A stretch of 64,000 bases of DNA from Flavobacterium ardleyense (GTDB lineage Bacteria; Bacteroidota; Bacteroidia; Flavobacteriales; Flavobacteriaceae). The DNA lies in the NCBI RefSeq assembly GCF_033547075.1, contig NZ_CP137891.1, forward strand, positions 2,542,001 to 2,606,000, given 5' to 3'. The translations under genes were made by a program, and so were the position numbers. Below are positions 34,669 through 44,714 of the stretch, piece by piece; within the stretch, counting starts at the first letter, position 1, and each line of letters starts with the position of its first letter. The notes below the pieces were generated by a model that was not told where the DNA came from, did no database searches, and worked only from the letters and a program-made list of their open reading frames with translations.

Positions 34669-36696
34669 TTAGAGCATTCCATAATATTTTCGAAGCAGCC
34701 ATTCAGCGCTAAGACAAAATGCCGCGATTATTAACAGCCAAATCCAATCAATTAACGACCCTTTTTTGGTGCTTTCTTTTTCTATACTTTGAAAATTCTT
34801 GTCATTGAGCAGTTGATCAAGCGCCTCATCTACTTGGCTAGAAAGAAAAATTGAACCTGAAGTTGCATCTGCGAGTTGCTTTAATTTTTGATAATCTGGA
34901 TTTACGAATTGCTTTTCAATATCAAATTCAATTATTTCTATTTTGCTAGTATAAGTGGCATTTGAATTTTTCTCTTTTACAATCAGTTTGTAATTTCCGG
35001 CCGAAAGTCCGTTGAGATTTACCTGAAAGTCGGTATCATTCTTTAAAAAATCTAGCAATTTAATTTTTCCAGTTTTCGAGTCTTGTAGTGACATGGTAAG
35101 TTTAGCATCAGGATCGGGCTGATAATTTTTGTCAAAATATTGAGCAGAGATAATAATATCATCGCTAGAATTATAGAAATTCTCGTGGGTTACCACTAGT
35201 GATTTACGAGAATTATCCGACATCAAATATTGAATTGTTTTGTCGAAGAAATTATCGAATTCTTCAAAACTTTTGGTTGCATCGTGACTTTTTAATCTCC
35301 ATTTCCAAATCCCCTCTCCCAACAAATAACCTACTCTCTGTCCATCAATATCACTAAATGCGAGCATAGGCGATCCTGTTGATAGATTATTGATTTTTGA
35401 ATCCAACAGAACAGTAACATTATTAGAAGTCGTGATTTTTCCATATGGCATTTGCAATGGTGGGAAATAATCCGTTTTTAAATCCTTTGTGTTAAATAGA
35501 TTAAAAGACGAATTTACTGCGGGCAAATATTCTTCAACTTGATTGCTAACTTTAAATGCTAAGTCCGTTTGCAGTGAATTTAGAAAATTATAATCACTAG
35601 AGTTTCCTGCAATTACCAAGTAATTTTGTTTTCTGGCTTTCGCCAAATTCATAATGTCTTTGAAATTTGCATTTGGTTGATAGAGAATTAGTAGATTATA
35701 ATCTGCCGCACTTTGGAAGTTTTTCGGTGAAATTATGGCAACATTGCGCTGTGCATTGTTCAATATACTTCTTTTAATAGCAGCAATGTCTGGATGATTA
35801 ATATCTGAAATAATCGCAATTTCTGATTTCTGATCGATTACGTCAACCAGAAAATCCTTGCTGTTATTGTAGGTGTTTTTTTCGGTCTCCGCCGAAGTTA
35901 CCGTTGCTTTGTAATTATTTAACCCGATTTTGTCTGCGGGAAGCAGGAAATTTACAATCTCAACATTTTTTGAATTTGAAAGGGAGATTTGCTGTGTACT
36001 GATAACTTTTGAATCCCGCGATATCGAAACCTTTGCTTCTACCCTCTTATTTCCATTGTAATTCACAAAGATTTCAACAGGAAATTTATTTTTGTGATAG
36101 GCATATTTGTTCGCGTTAATTCGATCGATTTTCAAATCGAAAACCGAGGTTGTATCTCCCAAAATAATTGGCAATACCTTGTTTCTATTGCCGAACGAAT
36201 AGATGTAATCACTTCCTTCTGTCTGATTCCCATCGGTGAGCAACAGTGTAACAATTGAAGAATTTCGATAGACTTTTGATAATTGGGTTCCTATTTGAGA
36301 AATATTAGTCTGCTTGCCCTGAAAATTTAAAGAGTCCAGAATATTTAAGTCCCTATCGAACTGGTATTGTTTAATTTCGAACTTTTTGGCTAAGTCCGAG
36401 TTTTCTAAAATTTTATTTAAAGTTGCTTCGGCTTCACTTTTTGAACTCAGCATGTTAATGGACGAAGAATTATCCACCGCAACAATCAGTGCTGGTTTTT
36501 CTACTTGATACGATTTCTTTATTACCGAAGGATTTATCAGCAGTGCGAGAATACAAAATATCGCTATAGAACGCAAAAAAGCTAAAAGTAAATTCGCTTT
36601 GGATTTACTTTTAGCTTTAAAGAAATACTGAAAATAAGACAGCGCAACCGCCGCAAATCCCGATAGGATTAAAAGTATTACAGTATTTATTGTCAT
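34669..36696 (-). CDS. VWA-domain membrane protein
   Basis: 675 residues. Two N-terminal membrane segments at about residues 5-25 and 38-58 are followed by a von Willebrand A-like domain that begins with LIVAVDNSSSINM (residues 70-82, a MIDAS-like DxSxS pattern) and includes VTLLLTDGNQTEGSDYI. A large beta-rich extracytoplasmic region follows, and the last 25 residues form a membrane anchor ending in LLRKYYGML. Similar Bacteroidetes proteins resemble the BatA/GATase-like group, with the function not known. It lies about 50 bases behind fabG on the same strand. Confidence 0.82.
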   Translation of the reverse strand: MTINTVILLILSGFAAVALSYFQYFFKAKSKSKANLLLAFLRSIAIFCILALLINPSVIKKSYQVEKPALIVAVDNSSSINMLSSKSEAEATLNKILENSDLAKKFEIKQYQFDRDLNILDSLNFQGKQTNISQIGTQLSKVYRNSSIVTLLLTDGNQTEGSDYIYSFGNRNKVLPIILGDTTSVFDLKIDRINANKYAYHKNKFPVEIFVNYNGNKRVEAKVSISRDSKVISTQQISLSNSKNVEIVNFLLPADKIGLNNYKATVTSAETEKNTYNNSKDFLVDVIDQKSEIAIISDINHPDIAAIKRSILNNAQRNVAIISPKNFQSAADYNLLILYQPNANFKDIMNLAKARKQNYLVIAGNSSDYNFLNSLQTDLAFKVSNQVEEYLPAVNSSFNLFNTKDLKTDYFPPLQMPYGKITTSNNVTVLLDSKINNLSTGSPMLAFSDIDGQRVGYLLGEGIWKWRLKSHDATKSFEEFDNFFDKTIQYLMSDNSRKSLVVTHENFYNSSDDIIISAQYFDKNYQPDPDAKLTMSLQDSKTGKIKLLDFLKNDTDFQVNLNGLSAGNYKLIVKEKNSNATYTSKIEIIEFDIEKQFVNPDYQKLKQLADATSGSIFLSSQVDEALDQLLNDKNFQSIEKESTKKGSLIDWIWLLIIAAFCLSAEWLLRKYYGML

Positions 36697-36748
36697 TTAT
36701 TCTGGGTTGTATTCAAAAAATTTTATTTTTAAAAATTAAATTGTGCGA

Positions 36749-37495
36749 CTATGTCAACATTCCGCCGTCAACATTCATTACTTGCCCTGTAACATAAGCG
36801 CTCATATCTGAAGCAAAAAACAGGCATGCATTAGCAACGTCTTCTGTTGTTCCACCTCTCTTTAATGGAATACTTTGACGCCATCCTGCTACCGTATCTT
36901 CGTTAAGATTTGCCGTCATTTCGGTCTCGATAAATCCAGGAGCGATTGCATTACAGCGAATATTTCTAGATCCAAGTTCCAATGCGACAGATTTTGTAAA
37001 ACCAATTACACCTGCTTTAGATGCTGCATAATTTGCTTGTCCAGCGTTTCCTTTAACTCCCACAACCGAGCTCATATTGATAATAGATCCCGAGCGTTGT
37101 TTCAAGAAAGTTTTCTGAATTGCTTTTGTCATATTAAAAACTGACTTTAAGTTAACATCTATAACTTTATCAAAATCAGCTTCTGACATACGCATCAATA
37201 AATTATCTTTGGTAATTCCAGCATTGTTGATTAAGATATCTACAGATCCGAAATCAGTCAATACGTCATCTACAAGTTTTTGAGCTTCGTCAAAGTTTGC
37301 TGCGTTTGATTGGTATCCTTTTGCTTTAATTCCTAGAGTTTCCAAATGCTTCTCTAGCTCTTGTGCCGAAGCTACAGAGCTGCTATATGTAAATGCAACA
37401 TTTGCTCCGTGTGCAGCAAATACTTCTGCGATTCCTTTTCCTATTCCGCGACTTCCTCCAGTAATTATTGCTGTTTTTCCGTTAAGTAATTTCAT
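36749..37495 (-). CDS. fabG: 3-oxoacyl-[acyl-carrier-protein] reductase
   Basis: 248 residues, the usual length. The NADPH site is TGGSRGIGKG (12-21) with NNAG at 90-93. The catalytic set is Asn115, Ser143, Tyr156 and Lys160, in NMSSVVG and ANYAASKAG. The C-terminal GQVMNVDGGMLT is typical of FabG. It reduces beta-ketoacyl-ACP in fatty-acid synthesis. It precedes the VWA gene with a short gap and may share its transcript. A related short-chain dehydrogenase function cannot be excluded, but the similarity to FabG is strong. Confidence 0.93.
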   Translation of the reverse strand: MKLLNGKTAIITGGSRGIGKGIAEVFAAHGANVAFTYSSSVASAQELEKHLETLGIKAKGYQSNAANFDEAQKLVDDVLTDFGSVDILINNAGITKDNLLMRMSEADFDKVIDVNLKSVFNMTKAIQKTFLKQRSGSIINMSSVVGVKGNAGQANYAASKAGVIGFTKSVALELGSRNIRCNAIAPGFIETEMTANLNEDTVAGWRQSIPLKRGGTTEDVANACLFFASDMSAYVTGQVMNVDGGMLT

Positions 37496-37632
37496 ATAAA
37501 GTAAATTCTAAAATTTGATTAGCTCGAAAGACAAATATAACCTATTTGTTCATTTTATAAAATTCTGAGAAGTATTAAATAGCGCAATTCATTTAAGATG
37601 CTTTATTACGAGATCTCTTGTATTGTAGTAGA

Positions 37633-38718
37633 TTATTCAGTTGCTACTTGCGGTCTCTCGCTCTGCTCTGCAATGCCATCTTCTATCATTTCTTCTACTT
37701 CCTGCTCCTCTTCCTTCTCCAACGTTTCTACTTCGTCTTCTTGAATATCCTCAGTTTTGTTAATATAGAATTTAGAAAATAGTGGCAGGTGATCACTACC
37801 AATATTTCGCAAAGTTTTGAAATCTTCGATAAAGATTTCAGTCGAATGAAAAAACAAATCTATTGGAAAACGCAACACCCAATATCTAGCATGATAGGTC
37901 GAAACAAATCCACGACCAATCCTTGGATCGATTAATTCGGAAGTTTTTCTAAATAGAATTGACGATTTTGCCCAGGCAACATTATTAAAGTCGCCAACAA
38001 CAATTGTTGCTCCTTTGGTTTCTAAAACCTTTTTACCCAAAGCGAGAAGTTCGCCATCTCGCTCCTTGCTTGTATCTTCTTCTGTAGGACTTGGTGGTGG
38101 TGGATGAACTCCAAAAAAAGTAAAATCAAAGCCATCATCAGTTATTACAGACGCCTCGATACTAGGAAGATCGTCTGAAATTAGATAGTTAACCTTAATT
38201 GACTTTACTTCGAATCTTGTGTAGAAGTGAATTCCGTAAGTATTTTCGAGAGGAACTTTTTTAAAATTAGGATAATCCTTTTCGATTGCAGTTAGTGCAT
38301 CATCCCACGCTTGATTTGATTCCATTGTGAGCAAAATGTCTGGCTTGACTTCCAACACTAAATCCACTAGATTTTGATATTGCTCATTAAACTGATACAC
38401 ATTTACAGAAATTACTGAGACCGTATCCGAGTGTTTTTGAACATTATCCTTTACACGTTTTCTATATATTGGAGTGTACGGAATTAATAGCATTAAGTGA
38501 TGCGCGATGAAGATTGAATGAATGCCTATAGAGATCCAAAAAAGCAAATCTTTGTTTTCTACAAATAATAAACCAATCATAATAGCTATCAATTGAAGAA
38601 ACATCACTTGAATTCGACCAATTTCTGGAACTCGAAATATCCAATGTTGATGCGGAATAAAAGGCAAAGCTGATGCTAGAATAAATAATGCCGAAAGTAT
38701 GTAGTAGGTTAATAGCAT
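37633..38718 (-). CDS. Endonuclease/exonuclease/phosphatase-family membrane protein
   Basis: 361 residues. Three hydrophobic segments at residues 1-85 anchor the protein. The catalytic domain follows with ISVNVYQFN (near 105), LLTMESNQ (Glu near 134), FGVHPPPPSPTEED, TIVVGDFNNVAW (Asp and Asn near 243) and GSDHLPLFSKF (Asp-His near 310), the metal-binding motifs of the DNase I/sphingomyelinase fold. The substrate may be a phosphodiester or phospholipid. The last 45 residues are rich in Glu (EDEVETLEKEEEQEVEE). ATG at 38718 is used. Confidence 0.9.
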   Translation of the reverse strand: MLLTYYILSALFILASALPFIPHQHWIFRVPEIGRIQVMFLQLIAIMIGLLFVENKDLLFWISIGIHSIFIAHHLMLLIPYTPIYRKRVKDNVQKHSDTVSVISVNVYQFNEQYQNLVDLVLEVKPDILLTMESNQAWDDALTAIEKDYPNFKKVPLENTYGIHFYTRFEVKSIKVNYLISDDLPSIEASVITDDGFDFTFFGVHPPPPSPTEEDTSKERDGELLALGKKVLETKGATIVVGDFNNVAWAKSSILFRKTSELIDPRIGRGFVSTYHARYWVLRFPIDLFFHSTEIFIEDFKTLRNIGSDHLPLFSKFYINKTEDIQEDEVETLEKEEEQEVEEMIEDGIAEQSERPQVATE

Positions 38719-39045
38719 ATCTTATTATATAGCAGCTTGAAAAAAATTTAAATTATGTATTGGTTTCTTATCAAAGCTAAATTTACATTATTGAATTTAA
38801 AGTGCAAGCTAGATATAAAAAAATTCTTGCAATTATTTTTGTGATGCTAAGCTGAGTTTAAAGCGCACTTTATAGAAATGTACATTAGGAGTTCCTATAA
38901 TTAGTTCTTAAAACATCAATACTCCATCTTATAAAATCTTTCAACTAATAAAATGCTGATCACGCTAGCACAAATTTTAAAAAAATCTACTCAACACTAA
39001 CCCTTTAAGTGCAAACAGAATTTATAATTTTTAATTTCTTTAATG

Positions 39046-39183
39046 ACGCCCTCCCGCAGCAGGGATGGGAACGGCATCCTTTGCTGCTACCCTGAATTTC
39101 TCATTTAACCAAAAATATTCTAGCAGCAAAGATACAGAGGACAGCCCGGTGATGCCGGTAGGAACGCTCCGGCAGCAGCTGCC
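39046..39183 (-). repeat. SR1 structured repeat, copy F
   Basis: A minus-strand copy. The outer helix reads GCAGC/GCTGC in place of GCGCAA/TTGCGC, and the second helix reads TGCCGG/CCGGCA in place of the GCCA/TGGC type; both are new pairs at the same places. The core GGGCTGTCC and GGATGCCGTTCCCATCCC and the long hairpin with arms CTTTGCTGCTA/TAGCAGCAAAG are kept. It begins 46 bases after the stop codon of the mscS-like gene, in the same orientation, so it could be the 3' end of that transcript. Confidence 0.8.
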
Positions 39184-39228
39184 ATAAAAATTACAATAGC
39201 TCTTTAAAAACAGCTTGTACACCTACTA

Positions 39229-41043
39229 CTATTTTTGAATATTAGTATAATTTGTAGGAATGGTCACCGCATTTCCGTCGCGCTCGGCACGATAATGAGG
39301 GGATAAAATTTCGATTCCATCCTCATTGAATGTATCTAGAATATTGGAAAATAATTGAGAGTGAATGCTGGCCTGCATATTAGCACCGCGGGTGTAGCCA
39401 TAAACTTCGTAGCCCACATAAAAATCTTCCAGACCAGTCTGAAGTACAAAAGGCTTTGGATCTTTTAGAAATTGTGGTGTGCGATCGGCAGCTTCGAGCA
39501 GCGCTTTATGTACGTCCTTCCACGGTACATCGTAACCTATCGTTACGGCAGCCGATAAAACAAGGCCTTGATTTAGGCTTTCCATTGAATAATTGATGGT
39601 ATGATTGCTCATTACTGTTGAATTTGGGATGGAAATTATCTCGTTGAGAGGCGTCTTAAGCCTAGTAACTAATAACGATTTCTCGATAACATCACCCGAA
39701 ACATCGCCAATTTTTACCCGATCGCCAATTTTAAACAGTCGCATATAGGTGAGCACCAATCCAGCAATCATATTGGACAAAGAACCCGCAGACCCAAAAG
39801 TAAAAAGAAACCCTAAAAATACCGAAACTCCTTTAAATATTGGTGAATCGCTGCCCGGAAGGTATGGGAAAATTACCACAACCATAAAAGCCAAAACCAT
39901 TATTCGCAAAATTTGAAAGGTCGGATTTGCCCAGTCTGGATAAAATCCTGATATTTTAAGATTTCCGCTTTCTACTTCATATTTTAAAAATTTTAAAGCC
40001 CTCATCACATATTTGAACGCAATTAAAATAACAATAATCGTAATTAAATTTGGCAAATAGTTCCACAACGAAAATGCGATTTTTTTGACTGGGGTTAAGA
40101 TATATCCAAATAAGGTCTCGGCAAAATGACGTGTCCACGGAAAAATTCCAAATAAAATAGGCAACGCAACCGAAATCAGGATTAGAATCAAAATCCATTT
40201 TATCAACTTATTTAAAGCTAACAAAGTATTGACTTGGCGACGAGAATCAAATAATTCGTAGTCTTTAATCTTGATACCTTTTATGCGGACATCCTGTTGT
40301 TTTTCTATTTGATTTGCAGAATATTTAAAAAGTTTGCCTGTATAAAAAATGATTAATCCTAGCACCACCAAAACTAAAATAGCCAATGCAAATTCTTTTG
40401 CCAAGGTAATTAGACTGGTTTCAGCTTTGTACTTCTTTAGAGCTGTCTGAATTATTTCTCTGTATTTCTCTGCTAATTCCTTGGTTGTAGCATCATTCCA
40501 CAACGCATCATTTTCTGAAATTGTTAAAATAATTCGATCACCATTTAAAATATCGACACTCGACTCATTGTGTACAAGACTTAGAGAATCGGCAGCGACA
40601 TTAAAAGATTCGGATAATTTTTGAATACGATCAGAAACTGCAACTGCGCGGTCGTGCGCGGTAAAACTTCCAGAGTTGTTATAAATTGTGAATAAAGTGT
40701 CCTTAAAAAATCCTATAACAGGATATCCGGTTGCCGCTGATCGTCTTGAATCTATCGCTAATTTCTTCTGGACAAGCCGAATACTGTCCTTAATCCTGAG
40801 AGTGTTGAGTTGGTTTTGAAGTGATTTTTTCTCCAGATTATCGGTGGTATTTAATCCGCGGATTTTTTCTTCGAGTCGCACTTTTTCTATAGAGTCGCTG
40901 GCTCGCTGGCTTTGCGCCGCAAGTACAATCATTTTATACTCAGTTAAAGCGCTATTATTTATTGAGTCAATTTTTTTGTCCTGTGCAGAAATCGCAATCG
41001 AAAAAAAACAATTTAAAGCTATCAAAAAAGGAAGTATTCTCAT
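39229..41043 (-). CDS. MscS-family mechanosensitive ion channel protein
   Basis: About 604 residues from the ATG at 41043, which gives a clear signal peptide (MRILPFLIALNCFFSIAISAQ). An ATG 27 bases upstream is possible. A periplasmic coiled-coil region (30-200) is followed by membrane segments at about 212-232, 275-300, 330-350 and 388-410, and by the pore helix LGFLFTFGSAGSLSNMIAGLVLTYMRLFKIGDRV, which leads into the beta-domain (GDVIEKSLLVTRLKTPLNEIISIPNS) of MscS. Such channels release solutes when turgor rises. SR1 copy F lies just downstream. Confidence 0.93.
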   Translation of the reverse strand: MRILPFLIALNCFFSIAISAQDKKIDSINNSALTEYKMIVLAAQSQRASDSIEKVRLEEKIRGLNTTDNLEKKSLQNQLNTLRIKDSIRLVQKKLAIDSRRSAATGYPVIGFFKDTLFTIYNNSGSFTAHDRAVAVSDRIQKLSESFNVAADSLSLVHNESSVDILNGDRIILTISENDALWNDATTKELAEKYREIIQTALKKYKAETSLITLAKEFALAILVLVVLGLIIFYTGKLFKYSANQIEKQQDVRIKGIKIKDYELFDSRRQVNTLLALNKLIKWILILILISVALPILFGIFPWTRHFAETLFGYILTPVKKIAFSLWNYLPNLITIIVILIAFKYVMRALKFLKYEVESGNLKISGFYPDWANPTFQILRIMVLAFMVVVIFPYLPGSDSPIFKGVSVFLGFLFTFGSAGSLSNMIAGLVLTYMRLFKIGDRVKIGDVSGDVIEKSLLVTRLKTPLNEIISIPNSTVMSNHTINYSMESLNQGLVLSAAVTIGYDVPWKDVHKALLEAADRTPQFLKDPKPFVLQTGLEDFYVGYEVYGYTRGANMQASIHSQLFSNILDTFNEDGIEILSPHYRAERDGNAVTIPTNYTNIQK

Positions 41044-41070
41044 ATAGTTCTGTCGGAAGAAGGCTTGCAT

Positions 41071-41336
41071 TCTCCTACTGACAAATATATATGAAAGATT
41101 GTACTATTTAAAAATGAAGAAATATTTTTACAAAAAAAACATTAATTCCTAAAATTATGAATCTACTCACATTACTTTTGTTCCCGACCATCACATTGTG
41201 ATTACAATATATTAAGCAGCGCATCTAAGCTATCCGGAGTGACGAGATTCTCATCCCACAATTCAGACATGACTGAGAACCTTGTCGATTACTTTTGGCA
41301 GATCAACTAGAATTTTAGAAACTACACTTTGGTTTT
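41071..41336. other. Intergenic DNA between the mscS-like and lipoprotein genes
   Basis: A divergent gap with the promoters of both neighbours. TATATTTG on the minus strand near 41085 could be the -7 element of the channel gene, but no TTG lies at the right distance. No gene or repeat seen. Confidence 0.45.
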
Positions 41337-41366
41337 TTGCCAATAAAATTATTGTACATACATTTA
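41337..41366 (+). promoter_or_regulatory. Probable promoter of the lipoprotein gene
   Basis: TTG at 41337-41339 and TACATTTA at 41359-41366 are 19 bases apart. The -7 element differs from TAnnTTTG only at the last base. It ends 16 bases before the start codon. Confidence 0.5.
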
Positions 41367-41382
41367 ACCACAAATAAAAAAA

Positions 41383-42027
41383 ATGAAAACATCTCTAGCT
41401 CGTCTACTTTCAATAGGATTATTAATAATTATGACTTCTATTTTCACAGCTTGCGGCATATCTGCCATGCAAGAATCTAGCATAAACTTTAGAGAGCACA
41501 CTGCTGTAAATGGTCGCGTTGTAGGATCGGTTACATTTGTAAATACTAAGCCCTCTCATAGAAATTATTGGCTGCGATTGTCGTCAAAAAGTACCGATAA
41601 AAAGATTGCTAGACGAAATTCCACATCGGTCGTTTTTTCAGCCAATGGACTTCCTAAAGAATTTGTGGGCGAATTGGAGCGCGGTCAAACCTATTTATTT
41701 ACCGAAGAAATGATGGTAGGCGATTATGATGTGTCTGCAATGGTGTTTATTCGCCCAATAGGAATGGGTACAGAGTATATAACCTATTCGGGCTTTTCAA
41801 TTCCGTTCTCGGTGCAAAAAGGAAAGATTACCTACATTGGAAATATCATAGTGGATGAAAGTATCATGGGTCAAGATTCGTTTATTAGCTATAAAAACAT
41901 GTATGATCGCGACATCAATGCCATGCGAAAAACCTATCCCGAAGTAGTGTGGACTCGCGCCCTGAATGATACAACTAGAAAAATTGAATTCAATGAGATT
42001 TTTACTTTAGAGAAAACAACAGAATAA
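41383..42027 (+). CDS. Hypothetical lipoprotein
   Basis: 214 residues. The signal MKTSLARLLSIGLLIIMTSIFTACG ends in a lipobox (FTAC), with the cysteine near residue 24. The mature part (FREHTAVNGRVVGSVTFVNTKPSHRNYWLRL, then YDVSAMVFIRPIGMGTEYITYSGFSIPFSVQKGKITYIGNI) is beta-rich and resembles the carboxypeptidase-like or DUF2846-like domains found in many surface lipoproteins, but I cannot name the family. SR1 copy B follows 36 bases after the stop codon in the same direction. Confidence 0.75.
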   Translation: MKTSLARLLSIGLLIIMTSIFTACGISAMQESSINFREHTAVNGRVVGSVTFVNTKPSHRNYWLRLSSKSTDKKIARRNSTSVVFSANGLPKEFVGELERGQTYLFTEEMMVGDYDVSAMVFIRPIGMGTEYITYSGFSIPFSVQKGKITYIGNIIVDESIMGQDSFISYKNMYDRDINAMRKTYPEVVWTRALNDTTRKIEFNEIFTLEKTTE

Positions 42028-42062
42028 AAATTCGAATTTCATAGAAATTATCGTTTTTATTT

Positions 42063-42214
42063 GGGCGCAACCCGTCGCCAGAACGCATCTCTTTCTGTTT
42101 GAGCAGTAAGGTGGCTTGGGTCGGGTCGTCCACTATATCTTTGCTGCCACAACTATCTCTCTTAATCAGATAATTTTCGTTGGCAGCAAAGGATGCCGTT
42201 CCCACCCCTTGCGC
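42063..42214 (+). repeat. SR1 structured repeat, copy B
   Basis: 152 bases, closed by GCGCAA/TTGCGC. Inside: ACCCG..GCCA with TGGC..TGGGT, the core GGGTCGTCCAC with GCCGTTCCCACCCC, and the hairpin CTTTGCTGCC/GGCAGCAAAG. It shares the TCGTCCAC/CCGTTCCCAC variant with copy D, while copies A and C share another, so the two core halves change together. It lies 36 bases behind the lipoprotein gene. Confidence 0.85.
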
Positions 42215-42599
42215 AAAACCTATCAAAATAACTATCTCATCTAAAAAAGATCTTTGGTCCTGCAAAATTTTTATAATTGTGGGAATTTGGGTAGCAAATC
42301 TTTTCTTTATACTGCTTTGTTTGTGAAATGATTCAATAATACCAGCTAAATAATCCCATTTTAGTTCATTTTTTCGAATGCGTCTACAAAATTAACTTCA
42401 AGGTCAACCTGCTTCGTCAAACCAAATTCTCTAAATGAAATATGGTTTGAGAAATCAATGTGTAAGACTAAATAAGAATACTATAAAATTTAATAAATCT
42501 TTTTTGAATTGACAAAAATCTACAGAATTTTACCTCGAATTCAATGTAATTTTTCGTAATATTGAGGTCAGTTGCTAACCAAAAGTTCTGTCAAAAAAA
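42215..42599. other. Intergenic DNA before the TonB-dependent receptor gene
   Basis: About 385 bases of AT-rich sequence with no gene. It must hold the promoter of the receptor gene. I do not see a good TTG/TAnnTTTG pair; TAATTTTTCG near 42545 is the nearest match. Confidence 0.45.
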
Positions 42600-44702
42600 A
42601 TGAAGTTATCCTTTACGTATCTTGTTCCGTTATTCTTCTGTATGACAGAAGTTAATGCGCAGAAAACCAATTCAAACGACACGATAAAAACCACGCAATT
42701 AGACGAAGTTGTATTAGTAACTAAAAAAAAAGCGGTTGAACAAAAGGCTGACAGAACAGTTTTTGATTTCTCCGAACAGTCACATCTGAACTCTGGCTCA
42801 TTAATGGAAGGATTAAAAAAGCTTCCTGGACTAATTATTTCGGACGTTGCCGGTGCTTTGTACCAAGGGAAGCCACTAGAAGTGTATCTAGATGGTAGAC
42901 CACTAAATATCTATTCAAACGAACTAAACTCTTATTTAGAAGGTATGCCAGCAAACGCTGTAGAAAGAGTTGAAATTATCACTCAACCTGGCGCAGAATT
43001 TCCAGCTACTTCTGGAGGTGCAATTATTAATATTATTACATCCAAAAATGCAAAAAGATATTTGAGTGCTACCTATTCAAATGGTTACAGTTTTACAAAT
43101 TATGAGCAAGCGAGACACCGATTTAATAACAGTCTTCTGCTTAGTGCCAAAAACAACCTTTTTGGATGGCAATTTCAAGCTGGCCAAAATTATTCTGAAA
43201 GCTTGCAGACTACCGCATTTTACACTCCAACACTTCTCCTTTCTGCCAACAAATCTGAAAGAATTAATCGCACCTATTTTATAAAATCAGGTTTAAAATT
43301 TGATTTGGGAAACGATCGATTATTAGTGAATTATGATTTTACCTCTGGTTTAAATGGCCGTTTGGTGGATGCTGTGGGTTATAATTTTGCTAATGTCGAT
43401 AGAAGCAATACCGATGTGCAACGACATGATGTAATGCTTACCTATCAAAAACGTTTTAAGGATCTGACTAAAAAACTGGATTTTCGTGCTAATTATAACA
43501 ATAATCAAGATAATTTTAATCTGAGAGCAATTCCAAGTGGAACGGTCAGTTTGCTAAATGACTACAAGCAGAATTTCTACCAATTTAAAACTGATTATTC
43601 ACAACAACTGCAATTTTTAACCGACACTAAATGGAGTTCGGGACTTCTCGCAGATAAGCTAGATTTTGTCACTAAAAGTTTTGGGATAGAAAACCTAAAT
43701 TACGAGCGGACTACTCTGGCCGTCTACACTGAATTTCAAACAAAACATAAGGACTTTGAATTCATTCTCGGCGCAAGACTTGAATCCTACAATATCGAAG
43801 GCAAAACCGACATTGGTACTTTAACACCATTTGATTTAACGCGATTTTTCCCGAATGCTTCGGTCCAATATAATTTGATGCCGCAAGTGTACCTTAATAC
43901 CAATTACAATAGAAAGATTAGCCTTCCTAACACCTCAGCGCTTAATCCAAACAATACAAGTTATCAAAATCCTAACGTTGATTTTTCTGGAAATCCAAAT
44001 TTGCAACCAACCATATATGATAATTACGAAGTAAGAGTTAGTGCTTTCGAATACTTTTTTATTGGGTATTCTATTAGTGATGCCAATAATAAAATTGTAG
44101 ATCGTATTATTTCAACCCCTACCGGAGCAGCGAGTGTATCCCAAAATATTCCGAAATTAAAAGTTCGAAACGTCAATTTAGGAGTTCCTATTCCTTATAT
44201 GCTCTTTACAAAAGGTCTAAAAGAGACATTAAAATTTAATTTCAATCCAGACGATATCAATTTTATGTACATCTATGTCGGAAATCAGAGGCATATTTTG
44301 CAGGAAATTGAGTCCAAGTCTTTTTGGGTATACAACATTATGTCGCAAGTAGTACTGCCTTCAAAGATTAAATTTACAGTTAATTACAATGCAACTAGTA
44401 CCGGAGGTAACTATCAGTATTATGCAATACGTGAGCAACTTAGCGAATCATTAGATATTACGTTTGCCAAAAAATTTATCTCAGATAATCTATCGGTTTC
44501 AATTTACGCAAATGACATTCTGAACACTAGTAAACAAGGTTTGGACGCTATAGGTACCAACTTAATGTATGATAGTAAATACGATACTAGAAGATTCGGT
44601 TTTTCGTTAAATTATAAAATTCCGACTAAAAATAAATTGGCAAAAGAACAAGGGAATATTTTGAATGAAGGAGAAAAAGGAGAAGACACTCTTTTGAAAT
44701 AA
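42600..44702 (+). CDS. TonB-dependent receptor / outer-membrane barrel protein
   Basis: 700 residues. Signal peptide to about residue 20 (FFCMTEVNAQ), then a plug domain (TTQLDEVVLVTKKKAVEQKADRTVFDF, residues 31-57, and GLIISDVAGALYQGKPLEVYLDGRPLNIY, then ERVEIITQPGAEFPATSGGAIINIITSK ending near 151). The rest is a barrel of many amphipathic strands with a final strand RRFGFSLNYKI. It belongs to the outer-membrane beta-barrel family of Bacteroidetes, which takes up unknown compounds. It lacks the carboxypeptidase-like domain that often precedes the plug. Two SR1 copies (B and C) bracket the gene in the same direction. Confidence 0.9.
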   Translation: MKLSFTYLVPLFFCMTEVNAQKTNSNDTIKTTQLDEVVLVTKKKAVEQKADRTVFDFSEQSHLNSGSLMEGLKKLPGLIISDVAGALYQGKPLEVYLDGRPLNIYSNELNSYLEGMPANAVERVEIITQPGAEFPATSGGAIINIITSKNAKRYLSATYSNGYSFTNYEQARHRFNNSLLLSAKNNLFGWQFQAGQNYSESLQTTAFYTPTLLLSANKSERINRTYFIKSGLKFDLGNDRLLVNYDFTSGLNGRLVDAVGYNFANVDRSNTDVQRHDVMLTYQKRFKDLTKKLDFRANYNNNQDNFNLRAIPSGTVSLLNDYKQNFYQFKTDYSQQLQFLTDTKWSSGLLADKLDFVTKSFGIENLNYERTTLAVYTEFQTKHKDFEFILGARLESYNIEGKTDIGTLTPFDLTRFFPNASVQYNLMPQVYLNTNYNRKISLPNTSALNPNNTSYQNPNVDFSGNPNLQPTIYDNYEVRVSAFEYFFIGYSISDANNKIVDRIISTPTGAASVSQNIPKLKVRNVNLGVPIPYMLFTKGLKETLKFNFNPDDINFMYIYVGNQRHILQEIESKSFWVYNIMSQVVLPSKIKFTVNYNATSTGGNYQYYAIREQLSESLDITFAKKFISDNLSVSIYANDILNTSKQGLDAIGTNLMYDSKYDTRRFGFSLNYKIPTKNKLAKEQGNILNEGEKGEDTLLK

Positions 44703-44714
44703 TCTTTAATTTTT

